32,625 nt of DNA from Candidatus Liptonbacteria bacterium. Lineage in GTDB: Bacteria; Patescibacteriota; Minisyncoccia; UBA6257; 2-01-FULL-56-20. The position numbers and the translations under genes are program-made. Positions 22,606 through 30,358 of this stretch are shown here, in pieces. The stretch spans positions 1 through 32,625 of the forward strand of contig JACPLI010000008.1 of the NCBI GenBank assembly GCA_016186635.1. The letters run 5' to 3'. Position 1 is the first letter of the stretch; every line of letters starts with the position of its first letter. The notes under the pieces are model-generated. The model was not told the DNA's origin. It worked only from the letters and a program-made list of their open reading frames with translations, and searched no databases.

Positions 22606-23301
22606 TTACTTCTCCAGCAAATCCTTTTTCTTCTCCTCAAACTCATTCCGGTCAATCTCGCCCTTGGCGTACCGCTCTTTCAATATCTCAAGCGGCGACT
22701 TTTCTCCGTCCCGCGAGACACGCGGCTGATTCGCGAACCACCGCACGAGCGCGACAATGCCAGCGATAATCAACGCCCACCAGAGCACCATAAAAATCCA
22801 GCCGAAACCGCCCAAAGGAGCAAATCCAAAGCCCATCATGGAATTATTGTAATTACTGAACGCTGATGGGCTCGACCAGCCTCCCATCATTCCTCCTCCC
22901 ATCATCGTCTGCATCATAGGCATAAAGCCAATTCCTCCGGCGGGGTACACAGCAGAGGCATCACACCCGCTCATGCGCTTCCCCATGACGACGTGCATCT
23001 GTTCCTCGCCGTCCTCGCCGAGCATCTGCGCCATCATGGCATTCATCGCCTCGTGGGAAGTCCCCATCATTTGGCCCATAAAATACTCGCCAAGCGCGCC
23101 GAAATCCCCGTCGGAGAGGTCTGCGCACACCGCCTCCTTCGCCCGTAATTTCTCCCACATCGCCTTCCCTTCCGCTTCTTCGAGGGCGGTGTGGTTGTCC
23201 ACCGCTCCCGCAGTCGGACTCGCCGCATGCGCAAACGCAACTCCATTCGCCATAAGAGCAAGTCCCACTGCAAGAACCGCGCCAAAAAGTATTTTTTTCA
23301 T
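22606..23301 (-). CDS. Secreted Met-rich protein with C-terminal SHOCT domain
   Basis: 231 aa from MKKILFGAV (an upstream in-frame TTG at 23313 is less likely). A signal peptide (about 1-25) is followed by a Met-rich domain with many Met and two Cys (MGQMMGTSHEAMNAMMAQML; GKRMSGCDAS; MMQTMMGGGMMGG), one membrane segment (about 165-187) and a SHOCT motif (PLEILKERYAKGEIDRNEFE) at the end. Met-rich secreted regions commonly bind Cu(I). The neighbouring DUF2933 and DUF302 genes support copper handling. Confidence 0.8.
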   Translation of the reverse strand: MKKILFGAVLAVGLALMANGVAFAHAASPTAGAVDNHTALEEAEGKAMWEKLRAKEAVCADLSDGDFGALGEYFMGQMMGTSHEAMNAMMAQMLGEDGEEQMHVVMGKRMSGCDASAVYPAGGIGFMPMMQTMMGGGMMGGWSSPSAFSNYNNSMMGFGFAPLGGFGWIFMVLWWALIIAGIVALVRWFANQPRVSRDGEKSPLEILKERYAKGEIDRNEFEEKKKDLLEK

Positions 23302-23313
23302 GAGTGAATACAA

Positions 23314-23703
23314 TTATTTCGCGCTGTCAATGATACCCCGCACCGCCGCGTCAATTTCCTCCGGCAATGCCCCCAATTCCGCCTTCGGAAAAAATTGCCG
23401 CAGGACCACGGGCCGCATACCGGAGAGAACCGTCATACCGTCCTTCACATACACGTTGATTTTGCACGGCATGCACAACCCGAGCCGCATATCGGCCTCC
23501 AAAAACGCGTTCGCGTAGCGCGCGTTGCAGAACTCAATGATTTTGAAGGGGGCTCGCGCAAACCCCTTTTCCCCGAGCGTCTTCTGCACGTCGTGGATGT
23601 GGAGCACCCGCATGCCAGCTTTCGCGGCGTTTTCCTGCACGCTCTCCACCGCCGCATCAAACTCTTTCGTGGTTGTCACCGTATAATCGAAGCTTGGTTC
23701 CAT
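23314..23703 (-). CDS. DUF302 protein
   Basis: 129 aa. FDYTVTTTKEFDAAVESVQENAAKAGMRVLHIHD and LGLCMPCKINVYVKDG...LSGMRP are typical of DUF302, a small alpha/beta family found in metal and redox loci; its biochemical role is not settled. The MPCK site could bind metal. It is 12 nt after the csoR-like gene and thus under the same control. Confidence 0.8.
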   Translation of the reverse strand: MEPSFDYTVTTTKEFDAAVESVQENAAKAGMRVLHIHDVQKTLGEKGFARAPFKIIEFCNARYANAFLEADMRLGLCMPCKINVYVKDGMTVLSGMRPVVLRQFFPKAELGALPEEIDAAVRGIIDSAK

Positions 23704-23715
23704 AAAATTGTTTAA

Positions 23716-23988
23716 TTACTTATTCGACAACGTATAGACCTTGATGAGTTCCTGCACCGCCCGTTCCTCCTCGCCTTTCTTTTGAAGCTGATGCTTCACG
23801 TGGGTTTTGAGGTGATTCTCGAGTAGCAGCCGATTCAAGCTCTTTAGGGACTCCTGTATCGAGAGCGACTGGAGCATAAGATCCACGCAGTACTGCTCCT
23901 CCTCGATTGCCTTCGCAAGCCCCTTCATCTGCCCTTCCAGAATCCGCGCACGATGCAACGCCCGCTTTTTGATGTGTTGATTGACCAT
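23716..23988 (-). CDS. CsoR/RcnR-family metal-sensing repressor
   Basis: 90 aa, the usual length for the family: three helices with IKKRALHRARILEGQMKGLAK at the start. Metal residues are C34 (EQYCVDL), H59 and H63 (ENHLKTHV). Copper sensors of the CsoR type have Cys at the last place (C-H-C), while Ni/Co sensors of the RcnR type have His there plus an N-terminal His. This one has C-H-H and H5, so the ligand set is closer to RcnR. A CsoR/RcnR-like site with a G/C tract is between the -35 and -10 boxes. It probably represses its own operon and the metal block downstream. Confidence 0.85.
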   Translation of the reverse strand: MVNQHIKKRALHRARILEGQMKGLAKAIEEEQYCVDLMLQSLSIQESLKSLNRLLLENHLKTHVKHQLQKKGEEERAVQELIKVYTLSNK

Positions 23989-23996
23989 AGATATAG

Positions 23997-24024
23997 GATA
24001 TACCCCCGTACCCTATCTTGTCAA
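23997..24024 (-). promoter_or_regulatory. Promoter and operator of the csoR-like operon
   Basis: On the minus strand, -35 TTGACA (24019-24024) and -10 TATATC (23997-24002) are 16 bp apart. TACGGGGGTA (24001-24010) between them is like the G-tract site of CsoR/RcnR repressors. The -10 box ends 8 nt before the ATG at 23988, so the mRNA is probably leaderless. Confidence 0.65.
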
Positions 24025-24033
24025 GTGAGACTT

Positions 24034-24170
24034 GGCAGATTCTCTCGGCTACCGCTCGAATCCCCGGCGTGGATTCTCGCTGGTGCTTCGGTTTCGCTCC
24101 CCCGCCCTTTCTGCAGAAAGGGCGGGGACCGTGCCCGCTCAACCTCAGAACCGCGCCGAGAGAATCTGCC
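24034..24170. repeat. Structured intergenic element with 16-bp terminal inverted repeats
   Basis: GGCAGATTCTCTCGGC (24034-24049) is the exact reverse complement of 24155-24170. Inside is a perfect 28-bp palindrome at 24100-24127 (CCCCGCCCTTTCTG and its complement). No open frame is convincing. The layout is that of a MITE-like element or a strong terminator after the 24192 gene. Confidence 0.75.
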
Positions 24171-24191
24171 TGCGTCCTGTTGGGATACGGG

Positions 24192-24644
24192 CTACTCGTA
24201 CCGAATCTCGATTTTATCCTTATCGCGCATCATATAATTCTCGAACTCCTCATTCGGCGCGCCGCTTACCAGGAACTTCACCGTTCCCTCCGGGCCGTTC
24301 CGATACCCCATAATCTCCTCGCGAGTAAACGCCTTCCCCCACACACTAAAGAAGTGCCCGAGACGAATGTCCTCTTTCCGCACAAGCCCCGTCATCTCGA
24401 GATGCAGCGTTCCAGTCCCATCGTGCGTATGTATCGGACTGTGCACAATCCCGATACCGATGTTCGCGGGAATATCCTGCTTCACTCCCTTAATGTAAAT
24501 CATAAGTTCGGGATGCCAATGGAGACCGCTCCGCGACACGACTTCCGCCTCTGCTACTTCCGGCTGGGATGCGCCCCACCAAAACAAAGCGAGAACCACA
24601 ATTATTCCCCCAATGAGCCACCCGTGCTTCGCAATTTTTTTCAT
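24192..24644 (-). CDS. Signal-anchored His-rich protein, unknown function
   Basis: 150 aa. An N-terminal membrane segment (about 8-26, WLIGGIIVVLALFWWGA) precedes an extracytoplasmic domain. SGLHWHPELMIYIKG, VHSPIHTHDGTGTLHLEM and RKEDIRLGHFFSVWGK put several His close together, as in metal-binding beta proteins. I do not recognise a named family. It stands between the thioredoxin-like gene and the csoR-like gene, separated from the latter by a structured element. Confidence 0.7.
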   Translation of the reverse strand: MKKIAKHGWLIGGIIVVLALFWWGASQPEVAEAEVVSRSGLHWHPELMIYIKGVKQDIPANIGIGIVHSPIHTHDGTGTLHLEMTGLVRKEDIRLGHFFSVWGKAFTREEIMGYRNGPEGTVKFLVSGAPNEEFENYMMRDKDKIEIRYE

Positions 24645-24680
24645 GATAATGATTATTGATTAATGATTAATGATTACCGA

Positions 24681-25049
24681 TTATTGTTGAATTGGCAAAT
24701 TACACCCGCTCTTCTCTGCGAGTTTCTCCAACCCCTGTTCCCCCACAAGCTTCTCCCCTTCGCCCGTGAGCCACGTAGGGAACCCCTCGATACCTTTCGC
24801 CGCGCACGCTTGCGGTTCCTTCGGGCACTGCACGTACGGCACGAGGCGAAAAGAATCACCAAATGCGCGCTTCTCAGTCTGGCAATGCGAGCACCAGTCC
24901 GCCCCATACATCGTAAACCCCTTCTCCGCGAGGCATGCCGCGAACTCGTCGTACGTCCCGCTCGCGGGCGTCGGGGCATACAGCAGCCACCCTATTCCTA
25001 TTGCCACAACCACCACAAACCCAAGTCCCATAAGTGTTTGTCTTTGCAT
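24681..25049 (-). CDS. Membrane-anchored thioredoxin-like protein
   Basis: 122 aa. An N-terminal membrane segment (about 6-24) is followed by a short thioredoxin fold: YGADWCSHCQTEKRAFG carries the CxxC active site (CSHC, about 53-56) and GFPTW has the cis-Pro. This form is like the thioredoxin domain found fused to or next to VKOR. It probably acts on disulfides outside the membrane, with reducing power from the CcdA protein coded at 25712. Its ATG directly abuts an 18-bp inverted repeat. Confidence 0.85.
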   Translation of the reverse strand: MQRQTLMGLGFVVVVAIGIGWLLYAPTPASGTYDEFAACLAEKGFTMYGADWCSHCQTEKRAFGDSFRLVPYVQCPKEPQACAAKGIEGFPTWLTGEGEKLVGEQGLEKLAEKSGCNLPIQQ

Positions 25050-25169
25050 CCCTCACTCAAGCAGGAGCATAGCTACCCCTGCTTCATAAATTTAATCGCC
25101 ACTTTAATGAGAACCATGATTCTGAAACATACTCGCAATCACACCTCCCCACTCCTGCTTGAGTGAGGG
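25050..25169. repeat. Spacer bounded by an 18-bp inverted repeat
   Basis: CCCTCACTCAAGCAGGAG (25050-25067) is the reverse complement of 25152-25169. The repeats fill the space exactly between the start of the thioredoxin-like gene and the stop of the upstream gene. The 84 bp between them hold only a 14-codon frame, so no gene is supported. Confidence 0.75.
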
Positions 25170-25170
25170 A

Positions 25171-25707
25171 CTATTCGTCACAACAATCAACTAATTTATC
25201 CACGATATCGCTGAAGGTCCAAGCCTTGCCCGCTGGAGCCTTGGCGGAGGCGGGGTTTTTACCTTCTTCCTCCCTCGCAACTTCCTTAAACCCCGGCACA
25301 CCAATAAGCTTCAGCCGCAGCGCCCAAAACATGGAATACGTCTTATAGGCGCGGGCGAACATCTCCTTGGCCTCCGCCTTTTTGCCGTCGCCGTTCAATT
25401 TCGTGCCCACTTCCATAAGCCGCATCGTGGCGGCGAGAAGGTGCTTCGTAATACACCACGTCTCCCCCTCATGCCGCGCAACCATTTTCCCCAAAAGTTC
25501 TTTCCGCATCTCGCGCACTTCTCCGAGCAACGCAAGGTACTCGGGTTTCTGCGTCTTCGCATGCGTAAAGAACATGTGCTCCTCCAAACTAATAAGGTTC
25601 ATCACCGCGATGCTCAAGTCCTCCTCGGTCGAAAGGTCCACCGTGCCGGAACGCTTCAGCTCCTCTACTTTTTTTATTATCTCCGCGAACTGTTCTTCTT
25701 GTGTCAT
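25171..25707 (-). CDS. Helical protein of unknown function with repeat insert
   Basis: 178 aa, mainly alpha-helical, no signal or membrane segment (MTQEEQFAEIIKKVEELKRSG...). It ends with FSDIVDKLVDCCDE, a Cys-Cys pair close to the C-terminus. Around residues 149-160, PASAKAPAGKAW is coded by an interspersed repeat related to that in copB. It is four bases downstream of the CcdA gene. Function unknown. Confidence 0.7.
   Translation of the reverse strand: MTQEEQFAEIIKKVEELKRSGTVDLSTEEDLSIAVMNLISLEEHMFFTHAKTQKPEYLALLGEVREMRKELLGKMVARHEGETWCITKHLLAATMRLMEVGTKLNGDGKKAEAKEMFARAYKTYSMFWALRLKLIGVPGFKEVAREEEGKNPASAKAPAGKAWTFSDIVDKLVDCCDE
25224..25258 (-). repeat. AKAPAGKA-type palindromic repeat
   Basis: GCCTTGCCCGCTGGAGCCTT followed by GGCGGAGGCGGGG is similar to 18708-18743. 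It is in the same protein frame as its relative (xAKAPAGKx versus xAEASAGKx). Confidence 0.7.
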
Positions 25708-25711
25708 TTCA

Positions 25712-26494
25712 TTAAAGAAGGAAAATTGACAATCCGAGGAGAACCGCCCCGATTCCTCCCCACAACCTCATATTACCCGTTTCCCGCTTCTTCCACTCCT
25801 GTAGGCGCCCCAAGACACCCGCATCGCTCCCCAGCACAAGAATCAGAATGAGGGGGAGGATGAAGACAAGGTTATACAGCGCGAGGTATCCCATACCGCT
25901 CACATACGTCCGCGTATCATGCAAGAGCCCAAGGATGAGAAGGTAAGGTCCACCCGTGCACGGGAATTCGCAAAGCCCCACAAGGCCGCCCAAGAGAAAC
26001 GCCGCCGGGAGCGAAGAACGTTCCATAAGCGACGCTATGGGCTTGTGCGATACGCTGGGAATTTTGAGCTTAATCGGGAATGACGGGAAAAAATGATTTA
26101 TGAGGCTCAAGAACCCCGCCGCAACCATGAGGGACGCCGCGAGCTTCGCCATGAAATGCGGCGTATTGAAGAGATGGAGCGCCTGCAAGAGCCCCACGCC
26201 AATAAGAAGGTACGCCGCGAAAACCCCGAGGATATAGAACCCGCCAATCCAGAGAATCCGCGCACGCTCTTTCTGGAGGCTCACCAGAAATGCAATCGTG
26301 AGAATCAAGACCGAAAATGCGCAGGGGTTAATGCTGTCCAATACCGCCGCGACCAGCACGAGCGGCAGGAGCCATTTTCCTCCTTCGGATATGCTCCAGA
26401 GCGCATCCGTCCCGAAATTCCCCGCCTTAAGAACGAATGCGCCGCCGATAAGCACGACTGCAATTCCCAGCACAATCCAAAACCGTTTTGACAT
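25712..26494 (-). CDS. ccdA: CcdA/DsbD-type thiol transporter
   Basis: 260 aa. One extra N-terminal segment (about 5-22), then six core membrane helices as in CcdA. The two conserved Cys sit in DSINPCAFSVL (about 55-65) and CEFPCTGGPYLL (about 171-182). It carries electrons from cytoplasmic thioredoxin to outside thiol proteins. Its partners are probably the thioredoxin-like protein at 24681 and the DUF1573 protein at 26501, which precedes it by 6 nt. Confidence 0.88.
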   Translation of the reverse strand: MSKRFWIVLGIAVVLIGGAFVLKAGNFGTDALWSISEGGKWLLPLVLVAAVLDSINPCAFSVLILTIAFLVSLQKERARILWIGGFYILGVFAAYLLIGVGLLQALHLFNTPHFMAKLAASLMVAAGFLSLINHFFPSFPIKLKIPSVSHKPIASLMERSSLPAAFLLGGLVGLCEFPCTGGPYLLILGLLHDTRTYVSGMGYLALYNLVFILPLILILVLGSDAGVLGRLQEWKKRETGNMRLWGGIGAVLLGLSIFLL

Positions 26495-26500
26495 AAGGAT

Positions 26501-27007
26501 TTACGGCGTTACATCCGCAGAAAACGCGAGTTCGACCGGCGCGCCGTCGTCCGTCTCAAGGTACACCACCCGCTCGATTCTCCCGATGCCCGCGGGCCCG
26601 TGCGCGTTGGGGTCAAAAATCGCCTCCACCGCCGCCTCCTCGCCCGGGGCAATCGAGACATCAATCCGCGGCACAAACCCGTGCCCCGGCATGCCGAAGG
26701 GTCCTGCCTGCCCGGATGCCGCCGCGAGCTTTGCCGTCGTACACATGCATGAGGTGTACATTTTCGTCACCCGCACCGGCACGCTCCCCGTATTCTTCAC
26801 CTTATATTCGTGCGACACATTCCCTTTCTTCATAGAGACGCTCCCGAACGAAAACTGCTCCATGTCCGCGCGGAGCGCGGACTCACCCGTCGGCGCAATA
26901 TTCGCCGTTTGATTCCCGCGCGGCTCACCCCCGCCCCAGAAAAACAATGCCCACACCACCACTACCGCAAACGCAACGCCGATAATTATATTTTTTGAAT
27001 TTTCCAT
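26501..27007 (-). CDS. Signal-anchored DUF1573 protein
   Basis: 168 aa. An N-terminal membrane segment (about 7-25) precedes an Ig-like DUF1573 domain: FSFGSVSMKKGNVSHEYKVKNTGSVPVRVTKMYTSCMCTTA (CxC) and VSIAPGEEAAVEAIFDP. The family is secreted, often close to thiol or metal proteins, and of unclear function. It is co-transcribed with ccdA. Confidence 0.83.
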   Translation of the reverse strand: MENSKNIIIGVAFAVVVVWALFFWGGGEPRGNQTANIAPTGESALRADMEQFSFGSVSMKKGNVSHEYKVKNTGSVPVRVTKMYTSCMCTTAKLAAASGQAGPFGMPGHGFVPRIDVSIAPGEEAAVEAIFDPNAHGPAGIGRIERVVYLETDDGAPVELAFSADVTP

Positions 27008-27095
27008 TTAGAGACGCGAACCAGAAAAATCGCTTTCCGCACAAAAGCCGCGCACACCCGGATTGCGACCACAATCCGAAGCGATAACGGCAGTT

Positions 27096-27494
27096 TTATG
27101 CGAGCGAAGGAATCCGCCGCTCGCAGAGTGCGAGCCACCTGGCGAAACGCACTTTGTGCGGCGCCTGCGCGCGCGCGGCGCGCAACGGAACGTATACGTA
27201 AAGAGACGGCGCCTCAAACGCTGCTCGAGCGACAATGCCTATAACTGCCATCGCAAGAAGCGCCGCTCCCGCCCATGCCGCGACATACGCCGCCGAGAAA
27301 CTCTTCAGAACACTCAAGTGGAACGCCGCCGCTTCCGCCGAGCCCGCCACGCCGGGGCACGCATTGCCCCCCGCGGCAGTCCGCGCAAGGCATCCGATTT
27401 GATGGTTGTCCGTATGCTGAAGCAACGCAAACGCCCCAAATACCGCCATACTGATAAATGCGCACATAACGAGCGTGCCGAAGACTGCTTTCAT
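27096..27494 (-). CDS. Small membrane protein at the head of the metal/thiol block
   Basis: 132 aa from MKAVFGTLVM at 27494 (the upstream ATG at 27515 overlaps the promoter, and longer frames run into noncoding sequence). There are two membrane segments (about 2-22; about 70-98, SAAYVAAWAGAALLAMAVIGIV) with a loop holding two Cys (IGC...GNACPG). No named family. The long basic end (PLRAARAQAPHKVRFARWLA...) is probably cytoplasmic. A -10 box lies 9 nt upstream. Confidence 0.55.
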   Translation of the reverse strand: MKAVFGTLVMCAFISMAVFGAFALLQHTDNHQIGCLARTAAGGNACPGVAGSAEAAAFHLSVLKSFSAAYVAAWAGAALLAMAVIGIVARAAFEAPSLYVYVPLRAARAQAPHKVRFARWLALCERRIPSLA

Positions 27495-27503
27495 ATGCTC
27501 AAT

Positions 27504-27509
27504 AGTATA
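27504..27509 (-). promoter_or_regulatory. -10 box of the 27494 gene
   Basis: TATACT on the minus strand, with TTGTGT 18 bp further up as a weak -35 box. Nine bases separate it from the ATG at 27494, so the leader is absent or 2-3 nt. Confidence 0.5.
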
Positions 27510-27588
27510 TACCATGAATCCTTTTTTACACAATCTCCGCGTGGTCGCACTGCTCGCCCCTCGGGCATACTCGGGATGAAAGTTGCTC

Positions 27589-29318
27589 TCACGCGATTTC
27601 GCTATTGTAGCAACTTTCACAGTACACGATTTCGGGGCGCTCGGGCGCATACGACGTCTCAAACTTATTCGGGCACGATTCCTCGCCATGGAAGTGGGTA
27701 GTGGTATTTTTATACCCGCTTGTTCCATGTTCCTTGTTGCCTGTTATTGCGTTGCAGGCGCAGCACCGGTGCCACAACCTCAGCGGATTTCTCTTCGCGA
27801 GCCGCGCGTAGTGGCGGCAGTTTGGGCAAAGGCGCGGGAGCGGCAGCCGCATCCGGCGATAGAACTGCAGTTCGGCAGGGATAACCTTAAATGCAGTAGT
27901 GCAATTATGTTTGCACGATGACAATGACCCTTCATGGTTATTGTCATAGTCATTGTTGTGTCCTTCCGGACGCGCGTGCGCGCACCCGACAACCTGTTCG
28001 AGAATAGAATTTCCCACCTCCTCGATGCGCGCGGGGACATCGCCTGACTGCAGGGTCACCGCATAGTTCCGGCGCTCCGGCTCCCTCCACGTGAAACCCG
28101 CCGCCCGCGCCTCTTCGTGCGTGAGGGGGAAAAAGTCCTGCGCGACGGATTCGTTGTACGCAAGAAGCAAAAGCTCGGCGGGAAAATACTCGCCGTATTT
28201 GTAGACTCTCCCGTGTGCTCCCGCAAAAGGCATCGCATCCATATGCGCCTTTATTTTAGGGACAAGGGCTTCGTACTCCTCTTTCGAATACTGCCGGTTC
28301 AGCACGCAGTACTGCTTCTTCCGCAGTCCCGCGCATCCGAAGAGATTCGCGCTGCCCGAGCAAAGGTCCGAGTATTCAATGTCCGTGCTCTCTCCGCACG
28401 TGTTCGAAAACTTGCTCCGCGCCACCTTCCAAAATCCGAGGTACTCGTAGCATAACTCCAGATACTCGCAGTAGTTCACGTCATGCACGTCCTTCGCCCC
28501 AATCATGCGGACACAGTACGCGCACTCCTCCGCCCGCTTCACGTCGAAGCACTCCCTCGCATTTTTTGATTGCACGACGACATGATGCGCTCTTTCTCCT
28601 TGAGGTACGCTTCCTTCGTAAACGGCTGGTTGAAAATATGATAATTCTTGCTGCGCAACCCTACGCATCCGATGCAGTCCTGGCAGTTCTTGCAATCGAA
28701 GCAATACAGGAGGTTGAGCGACGCGGCACAGTCCTGGCAAAACGCGCAATGCGAAAGCTTCTCGCAATCAATGCACTCGTAGCAGTACTCGGATTCGCGC
28801 GCGAGGTACGTGTCCACGCAATACTTCGATTCGTAGGGCGAGCCGTACAGGCAATTCTCCACTTCGATGGAGCCGAAAATGAGGTAGCAGCCTTTCGCAT
28901 CGCCCACATAGTTCACGTACTCGCTGTTCCTGCAATTCACCGTGCCCAGATTGGGGCGGGGAACTTTATTCTGGAGCTCGCGGAACTGCACGAAGAAGGG
29001 TTTGCTCCAGTCGCAGGCAGCGCCGTACTGGAGCGGGTCCCACCCGTCGCCCCACCAACACTCCTGGCAGTACACCGGAAACGGCTTTTCCGAGGAGTAC
29101 ATCGAGACCATCGCCTTGTTGCAAAGTCCGCATTCCCGGTGATAGAAATTGCGCTCATTGCGCACCATTAACCGGCGCTGATAGCGGCACGGAGGGCAGA
29201 GGGTCGGCGGCGGGACTTTAATCTTCTCGTAAAACCGAAAATCTTCGGGCGTGGCAGCAAAACCATTCTTACAGTTTTGGCACTGTCGAGTTCCGCGGTT
29301 GATTACTCCCTGTCCCAT
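27589..29318 (-). pseudogene. Cys-rich zinc-ribbon protein, paralogue D, broken by a deletion-frameshift
   Basis: Two frames together make one member of the family of paralogues A-C. The first (29318 to about 28575) has the N-terminal ribbons (CQNC...CPPCR, CGLC...CQECWWGDGW) and the first half core, up to KEAYLKEKERIMSS. The second (about 28578 to 27589) resumes at QSKNARECFDVKRAEECAYC and runs through the second half core and the C-terminal ribbons to SCYNSEIA. About 36 residues present in the other copies are missing at the joint, and the frame changes, so a deletion and not a single-base error is likely. A split CxxC with an ATGACN insert is present as in paralogue C. It follows ftsX by 44 bp. 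Confidence 0.88.
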
Positions 29319-29362
29319 ATCGCTTGCTTGCCCCGCGAGCGCGAAGCGCTTTTACGGGGTCG

Positions 29363-30271
29363 CTAGTTCTTCAGATACCTCCGCACTGCGATGAAGCTTG
29401 AAAGCGCCCCGATGCCCACACCGAAGACCAGCTGATACCCCAAAAGCGAAGCGAGATTCCCCATGAAGTAGCGGGAAAGTTCGAGCCCCGGAATAAACAC
29501 GCTCAAGTAAGGCGAGGCAAAGTAGACCGCCGGAATCATGACGATGAGACTCGCCGCCGCCGCAATGGCGCCGGAGATGGTTCCCTCCACCATGTACGGT
29601 CCCCGCACCAGGGCATTCGAGGCGCCCACCACCCGCATAATGCCGATTTCTTCGCGGTTTGAGTAAATCGCAAGGCGAATCGTGTTGAATACGACAAGTC
29701 CCGCGATAAGCGAGAGCAGCAGCGTGAGCGTAAATCCGACACGGTTCACATTCTCGATGATGCGCGCGAGCCGGTCAATCACCACCTGATTCTTCGCGTA
29801 ACTCACGTTATCAATAAACGAGGAAAGGTTCGGCGCGCCAAGGTAGCGAGCGATAGTCGCATACTGCTCGGGACGCTGCGCCTTGATGCTCAAGGACGCC
29901 TGAAACGGATTCGCATTCAATTCGTTGATGGCTTGGCTGATAACCTGGTCGTTCTTGTGGGTATTTTTGAAAAGCTCAAGCGCCTTGTCGCTCGAAACGT
30001 AATTCACGTTTTTTACTTCGGAAAGGTTTTCGAGCGACTGCTTGATGCTTAAAATCTGGTCTTCCGACGTGTTGTTCTTGAAATACACGCTGATGTCTAT
30101 CTTATCCTGAATCGAGACCACCGCCTGGCGCGTGATGACGCCGAAGAGGATAAGCCCCACGAACACCATGAGCGCAAGCGTGGTGATGGCGACGGTCGCA
30201 GTCGAAAGCCAGCCGTTTCTGCGGAACCCTTTCACACCAAACTTGAGGATGCGGAAGATGATGGTAAACAT
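29363..30271 (-). CDS. ftsX: Cell division protein FtsX
   Basis: 302 aa. One N-terminal membrane segment (about 22-46), an extracytoplasmic domain (about 50-170), then three membrane segments, as in FtsX. With FtsE it forms the ABC-type complex that links division to peptidoglycan hydrolysis. The order prfB-ftsE-ftsX is found in many bacteria. It lies 81 bp after ftsE, with an ATGACN hairpin in between. Confidence 0.92.
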   Translation of the reverse strand: MFTIIFRILKFGVKGFRRNGWLSTATVAITTLALMVFVGLILFGVITRQAVVSIQDKIDISVYFKNNTSEDQILSIKQSLENLSEVKNVNYVSSDKALELFKNTHKNDQVISQAINELNANPFQASLSIKAQRPEQYATIARYLGAPNLSSFIDNVSYAKNQVVIDRLARIIENVNRVGFTLTLLLSLIAGLVVFNTIRLAIYSNREEIGIMRVVGASNALVRGPYMVEGTISGAIAAAASLIVMIPAVYFASPYLSVFIPGLELSRYFMGNLASLLGYQLVFGVGIGALSSFIAVRRYLKN

Positions 30272-30284
30272 TGGAGAAAAACTA

Positions 30285-30358
30285 TGACAATAACTATAAC
30301 AATGACGTTATAATAACTTTTCCCGCGGTCATAGTCATGGTTATCGTCATCGTTACAC
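30285..30358. repeat. ATGACN/GTCATN hairpin repeat between ftsE and ftsX
   Basis: The left arm (CTATGACAATAACTATAACA...) and right arm (GGTCATAGTCATGGTTATCG...) are about 24 bp each and complementary but for about five positions, most of which allow G-U pairing. The repeat fills most of the gap between the two genes and reaches the end of ftsE. Confidence 0.75.

Noticed and set aside
25070-25140. 14-codon frame MVLIKVAIKFMKQG in the spacer
   Set aside because: Too short and without start signals; it lies inside an inverted-repeat spacer.
27495-27728. Longer N-terminus for the 27494 membrane protein
   Set aside because: The extra residues overlap the end of Cys-rich copy D read backwards and the -10 box. 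The sequence from MKAVFG on starts directly with a membrane helix.
28539-29318. Reading Cys-rich copy D as two independent genes
   Set aside because: The two frames match consecutive parts of the family, and the second has no gene-like start of its own.
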